Part shown: piece by piece, positions 15,804 to 25,041 of the stretch
How the letters are laid out: each line of letters opens with the position of its first letter
Numbering within the stretch: position 1 is the stretch's first letter
NCBI GenBank assembly: GCA_963973915.1
Contig: CAXBBM010000015.1
Location: 10,469-74,468 of the forward strand
Source of the DNA: Polycyclovorans sp002706265
GTDB lineage: Bacteria > Pseudomonadota > Gammaproteobacteria > Nevskiales > Nevskiaceae
Direction: 5' to 3'
DNA: 64,000 bases
Program-made: the position numbers and the translations under genes
The notes under the pieces: generated by a model
Told to the model about the DNA's origin: nothing
Database searches by the model: none
What the model saw: only the letters and a program-made list of their open reading frames with translations

Positions 15804-16933
15804 ATTGGAAGTTAGCGTGGTCTCTGCCGCTGGTCATCACCCTCGCGGCCTGCACCAGCAAGGGCAAGGTGCGCGAGCCGACGCCGCTGCAACCCCTGGC
15901 CGAATCTCAGACCTCGTCGTCGACGCTGTGGTCACGCCACACCTGGTTGGGGCGTGATTATTCGCAGTTGCAGGTCGCCGCCGAGCGTGATGCCGTGTTC
16001 GTCTCGGACCGGCACGGTGAGGTTCTGGCCCTGGACCCCGAGACCGGCGACCGCATCTGGCGCACCGCGCTGGACGTTCGCGCCAGCGCTGGCCCGGGCG
16101 TGCTCGACGCGCTGGTGGTGGTGGGCACGCTGGATGGCGAAGTCATCGCCCTGTCGCGGGCCGACGGTGTTGAGCGCTGGCGCAAGAGCGTCAACAGTGA
16201 AGTCATGGCCGTGCCGGTGGGTGCCGGACAGCTGCTGGTGGTCCGCACCGTGGATGGCCGCACCTATGGCCTGAACGCCGACACCGGCGAAGAGCTCTGG
16301 CAGTTTGAACGCACCGTGCCCAACCTCACCCTGCGTGGCTTGTCGGAGCCCACCCTGCTGGGCGGTCGCGTGTTTGTCGGGCTTGACAGCGGGCGCATGG
16401 CCAGCCTCGAAGGTCTGACCGGACGGGTGCTCTGGGAGCAACTGATTTCTGCCCCCGCAGGTCGCACCGAACTGGAGCGCATCGCCGACATCGACGCCCC
16501 CATTGCGGCGTCGGCCCGCGAGTTGTTCGTGGCCAGCGCCGGCGGTGAGGTGGTCGCCGTTGACGGCGACACCGGACAGGTTCTCTGGCGGCGCCCGGTG
16601 CGCACCACGGCCAGCATGGCGGTGGTGGGCGAGCGCTTGATCGTGAGCGACAGCAGCGGCGTGGTCTGGGGGCTGGACACCCGCACCGGCAGCGCCGACT
16701 GGAAGCAGGAAGGCCTGCAGTATCGCCGCACCACGGCACCCACGGTTCAGGGAAATTATGTGGTGGTCGGCGACATGAAGGGCTATCTGCACTGGATCGA
16801 CCCCGCGACCGGCGCATTTGTGGGCCGCAGCCGCTTCGGCCGCTCGGGCTTTCAGGGGGCGTTCGCCACCCTCGACGATCAGCTGGTGGTCCAGCGCGGT
16901 GATGGCCGGGTTGGTGTGCTGCAGGTTCAGTAA
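15800..16933 (+). CDS. bamB: Outer membrane assembly lipoprotein BamB
   Basis: A 377-residue lipoprotein of the BAM complex that inserts beta-barrel proteins in the outer membrane. It has a lipoprotein signal (LPLVITLAAC, Cys18) and a series of PQQ-type beta-propeller repeats, seen as recurring blocks such as LALDPETGDRIWR, YGLNADTGEELW, VAVDGDTGQVLWRRP and WGLDTRTGSADW. Length is standard. A GC-rich hairpin (GGCCCC at 16940, GGGGCC at 16956) follows the stop but lacks a good T run. Confidence 0.95.
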   Translation: MNWKLAWSLPLVITLAACTSKGKVREPTPLQPLAESQTSSSTLWSRHTWLGRDYSQLQVAAERDAVFVSDRHGEVLALDPETGDRIWRTALDVRASAGPGVLDALVVVGTLDGEVIALSRADGVERWRKSVNSEVMAVPVGAGQLLVVRTVDGRTYGLNADTGEELWQFERTVPNLTLRGLSEPTLLGGRVFVGLDSGRMASLEGLTGRVLWEQLISAPAGRTELERIADIDAPIAASARELFVASAGGEVVAVDGDTGQVLWRRPVRTTASMAVVGERLIVSDSSGVVWGLDTRTGSADWKQEGLQYRRTTAPTVQGNYVVVGDMKGYLHWIDPATGAFVGRSRFGRSGFQGAFATLDDQLVVQRGDGRVGVLQVQ

Positions 16934-17110
16934 CTCCATGGCCCCGCATGCTTCGGGGGCCGGATTGTCTTATCGGCCGTGCGGGTGCGCACTGCGCAAC
17001 CACGGCCGCGCTTCGAGTCTTGATACGGCACACGGCAAGTCCTGTTCAGGACAGGCTGATCACCGCTGGCTGAGATCAACCCTGTCATTTTTTCTGGTGC
17101 CGTGCCTCTC

Positions 17111-18577
17111 ATGACCGACGTTCCGTCGTCCCCGGTCGAATCCGAACTCGCGTTTCGCGAGGTGGTTCCGGCTTCCCGCCTGCCCTGTGTGGTGCTTGTC
17201 GGGCGCCCCAACGTGGGCAAATCCACCTTGTTCAACCGCCTGACCGGCACCCGCGCCGCCCTGGTGGCCGACTTCGCCGGCCTGACCCGTGACCGCCAAT
17301 ACGGCACCGGCCGCTTTGAAGACAAGGCATTTGTCGTGGTCGACACCGGCGGGCTGATGCCGGAATCCAAAGACCCGCTGGCCGCCCTTGCCGAAGCCCA
17401 GGCGCAGCTCGCGCTCAGCGAGGCCGACACGGTGCTGTTCATGGTCGACAGCCGTGCCGGGCGGCATCCCAGCGACGAGGCCATTGCGCGGCAGCTGCGC
17501 AAGTGCGGCAAGCCGGTGGTGATGGTTGTCAACAAGAGCGAAGGGCAGGCGCCCAGCGTGGCGGGCACCGATTTTTTCACCCTCGGCATGGGCGAGCCCT
17601 GGTCGGTTTCCGCGCAACAGGGCGACGGCGTCACCAAATTGATGCGTCACGTGCTGGCCGATGCGCCGACCTCGCCTGAAGCCAGCGACCTGCCCGAAGA
17701 TGGGCGCATTCGTGTGGCCATCGTCGGGCGTCCGAATGTGGGCAAATCGACGCTGATCAACCGCTTGCTCGGCGAAGAGCGCGTGGTGGCAGCCGACCAG
17801 CCGGGCACCACGCGCGACGCCATCGAAGTGCCGTTTGAAAGCGAGGGGCGGGTGTTCACCCTCATCGATACGGCGGGTGTTCGCCGGCGCGCGCGCGTCA
17901 GCGAAACCATCGAGAAATTTTCCATCGTCAAAACGCTGGAAGCCATCGAGAACGCCCATGTGGTGATCGCAGTGGTCGACGCGCATTCCGACATCGGCGA
18001 GCAGGATGCACGGTTGATCGGCCTCATCGCCCAGCGCGGACGCGCCATCGTGCTGGCGGTCAACAAGTGGGACGGGCTGGCGCAGGACGAGCGCGAGCAG
18101 GTGCGTTACCAGTCCGAGCTCAAGCTGCCGTTTCTCGACTATGCGCCGCTGCATTTCATCTCGGCCCGTCACGGCTCCGGCGTCGGCGTGTTGATGCGCG
18201 ACGTTATCGATGCGGCCGATGCCACCCTTCGTGACCTGCCCACGCCCGCGCTCAACCGAGAACTTGAAGCGGCCGTGGCCAAGCATGCGCCGCCCGCCGT
18301 GGTGGGCCGTCGCATCAAGCTGCGGTACGCGCACCAGGGCGGCCGCAACCCGATCCGCATCATCGTGCACGGCAACCAGACCGAACGTCTGCCACTTTCG
18401 TACAAGCGCTACCTCGCCAATCACTTTCGGGATGCGCTTGCACTCAAGGGCGTGCCGCTGATCCTGGAATTCAAGACCGGCGACAACCCCTACAAGCACA
18501 AGAAGAACGAACTCACCGGGCGCCAGATCAAGAAGAAAAAGCGGCTGATCGAGCGGGCAAAGCGAGGACGGCGGTAG
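17111..18577 (+). CDS. der: Ribosome-assembly GTPase Der (EngA)
   Basis: A 488-residue double-GTPase essential for 50S ribosome maturation. Two complete G domains are seen: GRPNVGKSTLFNRLTGTRAA near residue 30 and GRPNVGKSTLINRLLGEERV near residue 205, each with its DTGG/DTAG switch motif and NKSE/NKWD base-recognition motif. A C-terminal KH-like domain ends in a lysine-rich tail (RQIKKKKRLIERAKRGRR). The G1 copy has NKSE in place of the usual NKxD. I chose ATG 17111; an in-frame GTG at 17102 is possible, as neither has a clear ribosome site. Confidence 0.95.
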   Translation: MTDVPSSPVESELAFREVVPASRLPCVVLVGRPNVGKSTLFNRLTGTRAALVADFAGLTRDRQYGTGRFEDKAFVVVDTGGLMPESKDPLAALAEAQAQLALSEADTVLFMVDSRAGRHPSDEAIARQLRKCGKPVVMVVNKSEGQAPSVAGTDFFTLGMGEPWSVSAQQGDGVTKLMRHVLADAPTSPEASDLPEDGRIRVAIVGRPNVGKSTLINRLLGEERVVAADQPGTTRDAIEVPFESEGRVFTLIDTAGVRRRARVSETIEKFSIVKTLEAIENAHVVIAVVDAHSDIGEQDARLIGLIAQRGRAIVLAVNKWDGLAQDEREQVRYQSELKLPFLDYAPLHFISARHGSGVGVLMRDVIDAADATLRDLPTPALNRELEAAVAKHAPPAVVGRRIKLRYAHQGGRNPIRIIVHGNQTERLPLSYKRYLANHFRDALALKGVPLILEFKTGDNPYKHKKNELTGRQIKKKKRLIERAKRGRR

Positions 18578-18821
18578 CCTGCCGGGCAGCCACACCCTTC
18601 GGGCCCGCCGAACAGCCGTCCTGAGTCGCCTCGATCACCACGGGCCGGAGGCGCGCAAACGCTGCTCAAGGTCGTCAAGGCCGACCCATGCGCGCAGGTG
18701 GGTCCAGGGGCGGGCGCGACCATAATCAGATCATGTTCAGTATGAGGGCGTATCGTGCCCACGCCTTCCGATGCCGTTTCGGGAGCTTGGGTAGCACGAC
18801 AAACACTATGTGGAGCGCACT

Positions 18822-19043
18822 ATGATTATTCGTAACTTGCTGATTACGCTTGTTTTGAGCTTGGGGCTGGGCGTTGCGGCGTGCCAGAAGTCGGAAGAAT
18901 CGACGATGGACAAAGCAACCGACGCGGTGGGTGATGCCACCAACACCCGTGACAACGAAAAACTGAAGGATGCCGGTGAAGACGCCGCAGACGCGATGGA
19001 AAATGCCGGCGAGGCGGTTGAAGACGCCGCCGACGGGAAGTAA
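18822..19043 (+). CDS. Small acidic lipoprotein, function unknown
   Basis: A 73-residue protein with a lipoprotein signal (MIIRNLLITLVLSLGLGVAAC, lipid Cys22). The mature part of about 50 residues is very acidic and repetitive: DKATDAVGDATN, DAGEDAADAMENAGEAVEDAAD. These read as amphipathic helical heptad-like repeats with alanine on one face, similar in style to entericidin and other small stress lipoproteins. The start at 18822 has a GGAG site 7 bases upstream. It is monocistronic, with a strong terminator at 19071. The GC content of the 5' flank is lower than that of its neighbours. Confidence 0.75.
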   Translation: MIIRNLLITLVLSLGLGVAACQKSEESTMDKATDAVGDATNTRDNEKLKDAGEDAADAMENAGEAVEDAADGK

Positions 19044-19070
19044 CCGCCCGGTCGCATCCGCGTTATCTAG

Positions 19071-19095
19071 AACCCGGGCCATGCCCGGGTTTTTT
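19071..19095 (+). terminator. Rho-independent terminator after the small lipoprotein
   Basis: A perfect 9-base-pair stem AACCCGGGC / GCCCGGGTT with a 3-base loop, followed by a T run. Confidence 0.92.
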
Positions 19096-19396
19096 GCTGA
19101 GCCTGCAGATTGACGCGCCAGCCCTCGAAGCGGCAGGTCGATATCAAGAAACGCGACCGCGACGCCTGAAAGCCGTGCGGGTCGCACGCCGCCCCTCTCA
19201 CTGAACGCCGCGGGACTGTGGCTGGCCTTGAATCAGCCCTGCCGTTTTGGCAGCGCGGCACAGCCCGCTCAGCCCGAACCACGCGCGGTGACGCTTGCCG
19301 AAGACGCGCGCAAGTTGACGGGCGTTGGCCGCAACATCCTTCAGGGGATGGCGCGTGGCGCGGGCGTCTACGACGTCACCCGCACCGGGACACGGT
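19096..19396. other. Intergenic stretch with no supported gene
   Basis: About 300 bases between the terminator and the convergent acyl-CoA dehydrogenase. Short open frames exist on both strands, but none has a ribosome site, a recognisable motif or a family-like start. No tRNA or small-RNA structure was recognised. Confidence 0.5.
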
Positions 19397-20554
19397 TCAG
19401 CCCGTCTCGCCAAACAGCTCCCGGCCAATCAGCATGCGCCGAATCTCTGAGGTGCCGGCGCCAATTTCGTACAGCTTGGCGTCGCGCCAGATACGGCCGG
19501 TGGCGTAGTCGTTGATGTAGCCGTTGCCGCCCAGAGCCTGTATCGCCTGGCCGGCCATCCAGGTGGCTTTCTCGGCGGAGTAGAGGATGGCGCCAGCCGC
19601 ATCCTTGCGGGTGGTCTCTCCGCGATCACAGGCTTTGGCCACGGCGTAGACGTAGGCGCGGCACACCGACAGGCCCACGTACATGTCAGCGAGCTTGCCC
19701 TGCATGAGCTGGAATTCGCCAATGGCCTGGCCGAACTGCTTGCGCTCGTGCATGTAGGGCGTGACCACGTCGAGACAGGCCTGCATCAGGCCCAGCGGGC
19801 CACCCGAGAGCACGACGCGCTCGTAGTCGAGGCCCGACATCAGCACGTTGACGCCGCGCCCCACGGTGCCCAGCACGTTTTCTTCGGGCACTTCGCAGTC
19901 CTGAAACACCAGTTCGCAGGTGTTGGAGCCGCGCATGCCCAGTTTGTCGAGCTTCTGCGCGGTGGAAAAACCGGGGAAGCCCTTCTCGATGATGAAGGCG
20001 GTGATGCCGCGCGGCCCGGCGTCGGGATCGGTCTTGGCGTAGACCACCAGGGTGTCGGCGTCGGGGCCGTTGGTGATCCACATCTTGTTGCCGTTGAGCA
20101 CGTAGCGGTCGCCTTTTTTGTCGGCACGCAGTTTCATGCTGACCACGTCAGACCCGGCGCCGGGCTCGCTCATGGCCAGTGCGCCCACGTGTTCGCCACT
20201 GATCAGCTTCGGCAGGTATCGGGTCTTCTGGGCGGCGTTGCCGTTCTTGTCGAGCTGGTTGACGCAGAGGTTGGAATGCGCGCCGTAAGACAGGCCAAGG
20301 CTGCCCGAGGCACGCGACACTTCTTCCATGATCACCGTGTGCGCCAGATAGCCCATGTCGAGGCCGCCATATTCCGTGCCGGCCGTGACGCCCAGCACGC
20401 CCAACTCACCGAGCTTCTGCCACAGGCTGCGCGGGTGGGCATTGTCGCGATCAATCTGTTCGGCGACGGGGGCGATTTCGCGTTGGCAGAAGTCACGCGT
20501 GGCATCGCGCAGGCTGTCGAGATCGGTGCCCAGGTCAAGGTTCAGCAGTTTCAT
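19397..20554 (-). CDS. Isovaleryl-CoA dehydrogenase
   Basis: A 385-residue flavoprotein acyl-CoA dehydrogenase. Signatures include AMSEPGAGSDVVSMKLRA, WITNGPDADTLVVYAKTDP, and the C-terminal QALGGNGYINDYATGRIWRDAKLYEIGAGTSE block. The GNGYINDYATGR and YEIGAGTSEIRRMLIGREL patterns match isovaleryl-CoA dehydrogenase (IVD/LiuA) better than short-chain enzymes. It oxidises isovaleryl-CoA in leucine breakdown, passing electrons to ETF. The start at 20554 (MKLLNLDLG) excludes a long upstream frame that runs through the next gene. It follows the NUDIX-MBL gene by 20 bases on the same strand and is probably co-transcribed. The rest of a liu cluster is not in the window. Confidence 0.9.
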   Translation of the reverse strand: MKLLNLDLGTDLDSLRDATRDFCQREIAPVAEQIDRDNAHPRSLWQKLGELGVLGVTAGTEYGGLDMGYLAHTVIMEEVSRASGSLGLSYGAHSNLCVNQLDKNGNAAQKTRYLPKLISGEHVGALAMSEPGAGSDVVSMKLRADKKGDRYVLNGNKMWITNGPDADTLVVYAKTDPDAGPRGITAFIIEKGFPGFSTAQKLDKLGMRGSNTCELVFQDCEVPEENVLGTVGRGVNVLMSGLDYERVVLSGGPLGLMQACLDVVTPYMHERKQFGQAIGEFQLMQGKLADMYVGLSVCRAYVYAVAKACDRGETTRKDAAGAILYSAEKATWMAGQAIQALGGNGYINDYATGRIWRDAKLYEIGAGTSEIRRMLIGRELFGETG

Positions 20555-20574
20555 AAGCGTTCTTGAAGTCTCGT

Positions 20575-21930
20575 TCAGGCCGCAATACGGCCTTCGTGGC
20601 GGAGTTTGTTGAGGTGCATGCGTATGTTCATTGCGGCCAGCGGTTCCAGCCGCGGATCCAGGCCGGCATAGAGTTGCGGCAGGATTTCGCCGACGCTCTG
20701 GCCCAGTTGGCTCAGTCGCAGAATGTCGGCCTCGCGCTGCTTGCGGTGAGCCAGCGTGGCGGCGATTCGGTAGGTGCCGCCCATGGCCATGCCGTGCGAC
20801 GGCAGAATGACGGCGGGGTCGAGGTCGATCACCCGCTGCATGGAGGCGAAGTAGTCGGCCATGTTGCCGCCGTCTTCGGGAATCACCACCGTGCCGATGC
20901 CCTGGATCAGGTCGCCCACAAGGCACCATTGACGGCTCTCGGGCATCAGGGCCAATTGGCCGGGATCGTGGCCCGGCACTTCGAGCACCTTCACCTCTTC
21001 GCCCTGCCAGCGGCAGATGACGTCGCCTTCGCGGTACTCGTGTATCTCGATGTCGGCAAAGGCGGCCGGGTGCCGGTCACGAATGCGTTTGCGGGTTTCA
21101 ATGCTCATGCCCACGGTGGCACCGAGGCGCATGGCCACGGTGTCGGCGCGCTCCCAATGGTCGGCGTGATGGTGGGTGATGAACACTTCATGCACGCCAA
21201 TCTCGGCCGCGCGCGCCACCAGCAATTCAAGGTCTTCATCACTGGCCGGAGACGGGTCAACCAGAATCCGGTGACTCTGCATGTCGCCCAGCAGGAACGC
21301 GTTGGTGTGCTGCGCCGGCGGCAGCGTGTGCGAGCGCACCGGCAGAATCCGCACGCCCGCCAGTGGTTCGATCAGCCGCTGGCCGCCTTCGTTGCGGTCG
21401 ACCCCATCCAGGCCGAGAATGGTCGTGGCCGCCAGGGACGTGGCCAGCGCGCGCAGCGTGGCGCGGGTGGGCGGGGCGACCAGCAGGCGGCCCTGCTCGT
21501 AGCGGCGGACCAGCTCAGTGGGCGGCGTCCAGAAGGCATCGGAGGCTTCGCGCACGTCAACGGTCAGCGTCGGGCGACTGCGCAACACCAGCTTGAAGAA
21601 ATGGGTATTGAAACGGCGTTCGGCAATGGGTGGGGTGAGCGCGGTGCCCAGGTCCAGCAGTTCGAGAATGTCGCCGCTGTCGGCCAGGGCGTCGAGATGG
21701 ATGCCCAATTCCTCGTCGCACTCCCGCGCCAGCGCCCGCAGCAGCCGCGGCGCGACCTCGGGCATGCGGCGTTCCAAGGCCGCGGGCGGGGTCTGCTCGT
21801 CTTCGGCATCGACTTTGCCACCCGGAAAGGCGAAATAGCCGCCAAATGCCGGCATCTCGGGTTGGCGATGGGTCATCAGCAGGGCGCCGTCGTGAATCAG
21901 CGCCACCGTTACGGCGTCCACAATCTTCAT
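20575..21930 (-). CDS. NUDIX hydrolase / metallo-beta-lactamase fusion protein
   Basis: A 451-residue protein with two hydrolase domains. Residues 1 to about 200 are NUDIX-like: GGYFAFPGGKVDAED, then an insertion of about 25 residues, then ARECDEELGIH; the interrupted box resembles that of NUDT19-type CoA diphosphatases. Residues of about 220-400 are a metallo-beta-lactamase fold with metal motif THHHADHWE, a later histidine in VPGHDPGQLALM, an aspartate in CLVGDLIQG and SHG near the end, as in LACTB2-like proteins. The last 60 residues look like the usual winged-helix tail (HRKQREADILRLSQLGQSVGEILPQLY). It is divergent from rdgC and upstream of isovaleryl-CoA dehydrogenase, suggesting an acyl-CoA clean-up role (inference). 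Confidence 0.88.
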   Translation of the reverse strand: MKIVDAVTVALIHDGALLMTHRQPEMPAFGGYFAFPGGKVDAEDEQTPPAALERRMPEVAPRLLRALARECDEELGIHLDALADSGDILELLDLGTALTPPIAERRFNTHFFKLVLRSRPTLTVDVREASDAFWTPPTELVRRYEQGRLLVAPPTRATLRALATSLAATTILGLDGVDRNEGGQRLIEPLAGVRILPVRSHTLPPAQHTNAFLLGDMQSHRILVDPSPASDEDLELLVARAAEIGVHEVFITHHHADHWERADTVAMRLGATVGMSIETRKRIRDRHPAAFADIEIHEYREGDVICRWQGEEVKVLEVPGHDPGQLALMPESRQWCLVGDLIQGIGTVVIPEDGGNMADYFASMQRVIDLDPAVILPSHGMAMGGTYRIAATLAHRKQREADILRLSQLGQSVGEILPQLYAGLDPRLEPLAAMNIRMHLNKLRHEGRIAA

Positions 21931-22011
21931 GCTTCGATCATATCGCAGCGGCGCATGGCGCCGTCTTGTTTGGGTACCATCGCCGCCCTTCTCTCGTCGC
22001 CGGATTGCCCC

Positions 22012-22899
22012 ATGTGGTTCAAGCAGCTTTGCGTGTTTCAACTGGATGCCGACTGGACCCTGCCCCCCGCCGCGCTCGAAACCCTGTTGGCGCAGCGGCC
22101 GCTGGTCCCGTGCCCGGCGTCGGCCCCCGAGATCACCGGCTGGGTGCCGCCGGCCGATGACGGCGTGCTGGTGCAGTCACTGGGCAAACACCTGTTGATT
22201 GCGCTGGGCTGGGAGACCCGCCTGCTGCCCAGCGGCGTGGTCAACGATGCAGCGGCCGACAAGGCCGCAGCCTTCGAGCAGCAGCGCGGCTTCAAACCGG
22301 GCCGCAAGCTGATGAAAGAGATCAAGGAACAGGTCGCCGCCGAGCTGCTGCCACGCGCCTTCACCCGTCGTACGGCCTTGCGCGCCTGGATCGACCCCGA
22401 AGCCAAGCGCATCGTCGTTGACACCGGCACGGCCAGCAAGGCCGAAGTGCTCATCGAGCACCTGCGTGACGCGCTGGGCACCTTGCCGGTGGTGCCCTGG
22501 TCGGTCGACAACTCGCCGGCGGTGACCATGACCGGCTGGTTGACCGCCGGTCAGGCTCCGGGGTCGTTCTTCATCGACGACGCCTGCGAACTCAGCGGCT
22601 CGGACGACACCCGGTCGGTGGTGCGCTACGTGCGCCACGAGCTGCTGCCAGCGCAGCTGAAGCGCCACATCGATGAAGGCCTGCGCGCCACGCAACTGGC
22701 GCTGACCTGGGACGGACAACTGGCCTTCACCCTCACCGAGCCCTTGATCATCAAGAAGGTGAAGTTTCTGGAGGCCGACAACGAAGACGCCGACCGCGTC
22801 GACAACGCCCAGGTGGCCTTCGAGGCCGACTTTGCCTTGATGACCGGCACCCTGGGCAAGGTGCTCGACCAGTTGCATGAGGTGTTGGGTTCGCAATAG
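22012..22899 (+). CDS. rdgC: Recombination-associated protein RdgC
   Basis: A 295-residue ring-forming DNA-binding protein that modulates RecA. The N-terminus MWFKQLCVFQL, the block GWVPPADDGVLVQSLGKHLLIALGWETRLLP, the basic KPGRKLMKEIKEQVAAELLPRAF region and the late LTEPLIIKKVKFLE are the family hallmarks. Length is close to that of E. coli RdgC (303). The start at 22012 begins exactly at the family N-terminus; the same frame is open for 1.4 kb upstream, antisense to the NUDIX-MBL gene, which is coincidental. It is transcribed divergently from that gene across 81 bases. Confidence 0.95.
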   Translation: MWFKQLCVFQLDADWTLPPAALETLLAQRPLVPCPASAPEITGWVPPADDGVLVQSLGKHLLIALGWETRLLPSGVVNDAAADKAAAFEQQRGFKPGRKLMKEIKEQVAAELLPRAFTRRTALRAWIDPEAKRIVVDTGTASKAEVLIEHLRDALGTLPVVPWSVDNSPAVTMTGWLTAGQAPGSFFIDDACELSGSDDTRSVVRYVRHELLPAQLKRHIDEGLRATQLALTWDGQLAFTLTEPLIIKKVKFLEADNEDADRVDNAQVAFEADFALMTGTLGKVLDQLHEVLGSQ

Positions 22900-23048
22900 C
22901 CCCGACCGGCAAATGGTGCGGGGCGAGCGGCCGGGTTCGCCGCGCTTTCGTGACACTCCGATGACAGCGTATTCTTCCGGGTCTGTTCATTAATGATGCG
23001 TCCGCACCCGGTCAAGGGCAGCGGGCCGCGACACGGGAGCGCCGCACC

Positions 23049-25037
23049 ATGACCAAGACCCTGCCACGCTGGATGCCTGCCGTGTTGATGACCGTGGGCG
23101 CCATGACCCTGGCCGCCTGCGGCGACGACATTGACGCCTTCAATGCCCCCGAGGGTGGCGACAACACGGCGCGCGTTTCCCCGTTGCCGCCCACCGCGCA
23201 GTGCGCCTCGCCGCTGCCGGCCGAGGTGCGCAACCAGACCGTGACCAGTCCGGTGGCTTCAGACCTTGATCCCACGGCCGAAAACATCACGCCGACCACC
23301 GACATCGCCATCAGCGTGCTGCTGCCCCCGCGTTGCGAAGGTGACCGGTTCGCGGTGGTGCTTCAAAGCCACGGCTATGGCGGCAGCCGTCAGACGATGA
23401 TCGCGCCCGATGGCCAGCCCGATCGCAGCCTGCCCAACTTTCCCTCGTTCGACGCCTTGACCCGGGCGCTGCCGCAGCGCGGCTATATCGTCGTCAGCGT
23501 GGACCAGCGGGGCCATGGCGCGTCGGTGCCGGCCAATGGGGGCGGCCTGGCCCGCATCATTGATCCCGCGGCCGAAACCCGCGATGCCATGGCGGTGCTC
23601 GACTGGGTGTTCGACAACGCGGGCGCGCTCGGCGTCGCCACGCAGCCTGAAACCGGCATCGCGCGGGATTTCCGCGTCGGCACCCTGGGTTACAGCTATG
23701 GCGGCGGATTCCAGATGCCGCTGGCGGCGCTGGACCGGCGTATCGACGCCATCATCCCCAACGGCACCTGGCACAACCTGGCCTACAGCCTGTTGCCCGG
23801 CGACGTGGTGAAGCAGGGTTTCGACGGGCTGCTGTGCCTGCTGGCCGCCACCGGTGGCGTGAGCAACACCCCCATCATCGCCACCTTGTGCAACCTGTTG
23901 GGTGTGCAAGGCCTGGGCGCCGCCGGTCTGCGTACCCGGCCGGACGTGTTCGAGGCGGCGTCGGAGCCCGGGCCGTTCTCGCCGCGCCCGCGCACGATCA
24001 CCGAAGAAGAGACGCTGGACCTGCTGTTCACCCATGGCATGAACTACTTCCGCAACCGCCAGCGGGCCGGCCAGCCTTGGGGTTTCGGCGAAACCGAGGC
24101 GGTGCTGCGCCCGGTGCCGGCGCTGTTTCTGCAGGGCAACCGCGACGTCATTTTCAATCTCACCGAGGCGTACTGGAACTGGCAGTACTTCCGCGATGCC
24201 GGCGGCGACGCGCGCCTGCTGTCCAACGAGGGCGCGCACATGAACCCGCTGGCCAACCAACTCGAGGGCGATGCGGGCTGCGGCGCGGTGTCGGGGCTGG
24301 ACGCCGCCCTCGGCTGGCTCGACGTGCACCTGCGCGGCGCCTCGCCGCTGGCGCTGACGATGATCCCCCGCGTCTGCATCTCGGTGGCCGACACCGCCAA
24401 TGCCAACACTGCGCCGGCGCGCGGCGTTGCGCTCGACAACTTCCCGGTAGGCCGGCAGCAGGGCGCGGGCGCGGTGGCGGCCAGCCTGGCGAACTTCTCG
24501 ACCACGGTGACCTCGCTCTCGCCCAGTCCCGAGTTCGTGCCGGTGACCACCATCAGTCGCGACGGGCTGGTGTTGGCGGGCGCACCCAAAATCGCGCGCC
24601 TCGAAGTGACGCCCGGCGCCACCGTGAACGTCACCCGCGCGCTGGTGGGGGTCGGCATTCGCCGCGATGGCGCGCTGATCCTCGTCGATGACCAGGTCAC
24701 CGGTTTCATCGAGGGCACGCACACGTCCAACCGCGAAGTGGGGAACGACGCCGTGCTGCTGCCCGCCGTGGGCGAAATGCTGCGGGCCGGTGATGAGGTG
24801 GGGCTGATCTTCTTTGAGCGCAATGTTCAGTTCGCGTCCATCGTCAGCACCCAGACCCTGGGCGGCATCACCGGGCTGGTTGGCTTTATCGGTGGTGTGG
24901 AATTGCCACCCATCACCAGTGTTCTCAACCCGTTGCTGGGGGTGCTGACCGCGCCCAATCCGCACACGGTGACCGGCGAAGGCGTCGAACTGCCGATCTT
25001 CGAGCCGGGGGTGTTCGCCGGCAGCCGCTGGCGCTAG
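23049..25037 (+). CDS. Large alpha/beta-hydrolase lipoprotein
   Basis: A 662-residue lipoprotein (signal ending MTLAAC, lipid Cys24). Residues of about 95-440 are an alpha/beta hydrolase: FAVVLQSHGYGGSR (oxyanion region), a nucleophile elbow GYSYGG with Ser216, and late acidic and histidine candidates in NRDVIFN and NEGAHMNP. The remaining 200 residues resemble the jelly-roll-like tail of X-prolyl dipeptidyl-peptidase or CocE-type hydrolases. The substrate is unknown. It is monocistronic, between rdgC and the convergent opgH. An outer-membrane or periplasmic esterase/peptidase is the best description. Confidence 0.75.
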   Translation: MTKTLPRWMPAVLMTVGAMTLAACGDDIDAFNAPEGGDNTARVSPLPPTAQCASPLPAEVRNQTVTSPVASDLDPTAENITPTTDIAISVLLPPRCEGDRFAVVLQSHGYGGSRQTMIAPDGQPDRSLPNFPSFDALTRALPQRGYIVVSVDQRGHGASVPANGGGLARIIDPAAETRDAMAVLDWVFDNAGALGVATQPETGIARDFRVGTLGYSYGGGFQMPLAALDRRIDAIIPNGTWHNLAYSLLPGDVVKQGFDGLLCLLAATGGVSNTPIIATLCNLLGVQGLGAAGLRTRPDVFEAASEPGPFSPRPRTITEEETLDLLFTHGMNYFRNRQRAGQPWGFGETEAVLRPVPALFLQGNRDVIFNLTEAYWNWQYFRDAGGDARLLSNEGAHMNPLANQLEGDAGCGAVSGLDAALGWLDVHLRGASPLALTMIPRVCISVADTANANTAPARGVALDNFPVGRQQGAGAVAASLANFSTTVTSLSPSPEFVPVTTISRDGLVLAGAPKIARLEVTPGATVNVTRALVGVGIRRDGALILVDDQVTGFIEGTHTSNREVGNDAVLLPAVGEMLRAGDEVGLIFFERNVQFASIVSTQTLGGITGLVGFIGGVELPPITSVLNPLLGVLTAPNPHTVTGEGVELPIFEPGVFAGSRWR

Positions 25038-25041
25038 CGGG

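Noticed and set aside
16940..16961. A hairpin after bamB as an intrinsic terminator
   Set aside because: Stem is present but the downstream T run is missing, and der follows in the same direction.
20563..22011. A 483-codon upstream extension of rdgC
   Set aside because: It is antisense to the NUDIX-MBL gene, and RdgC begins naturally at MWFKQL.
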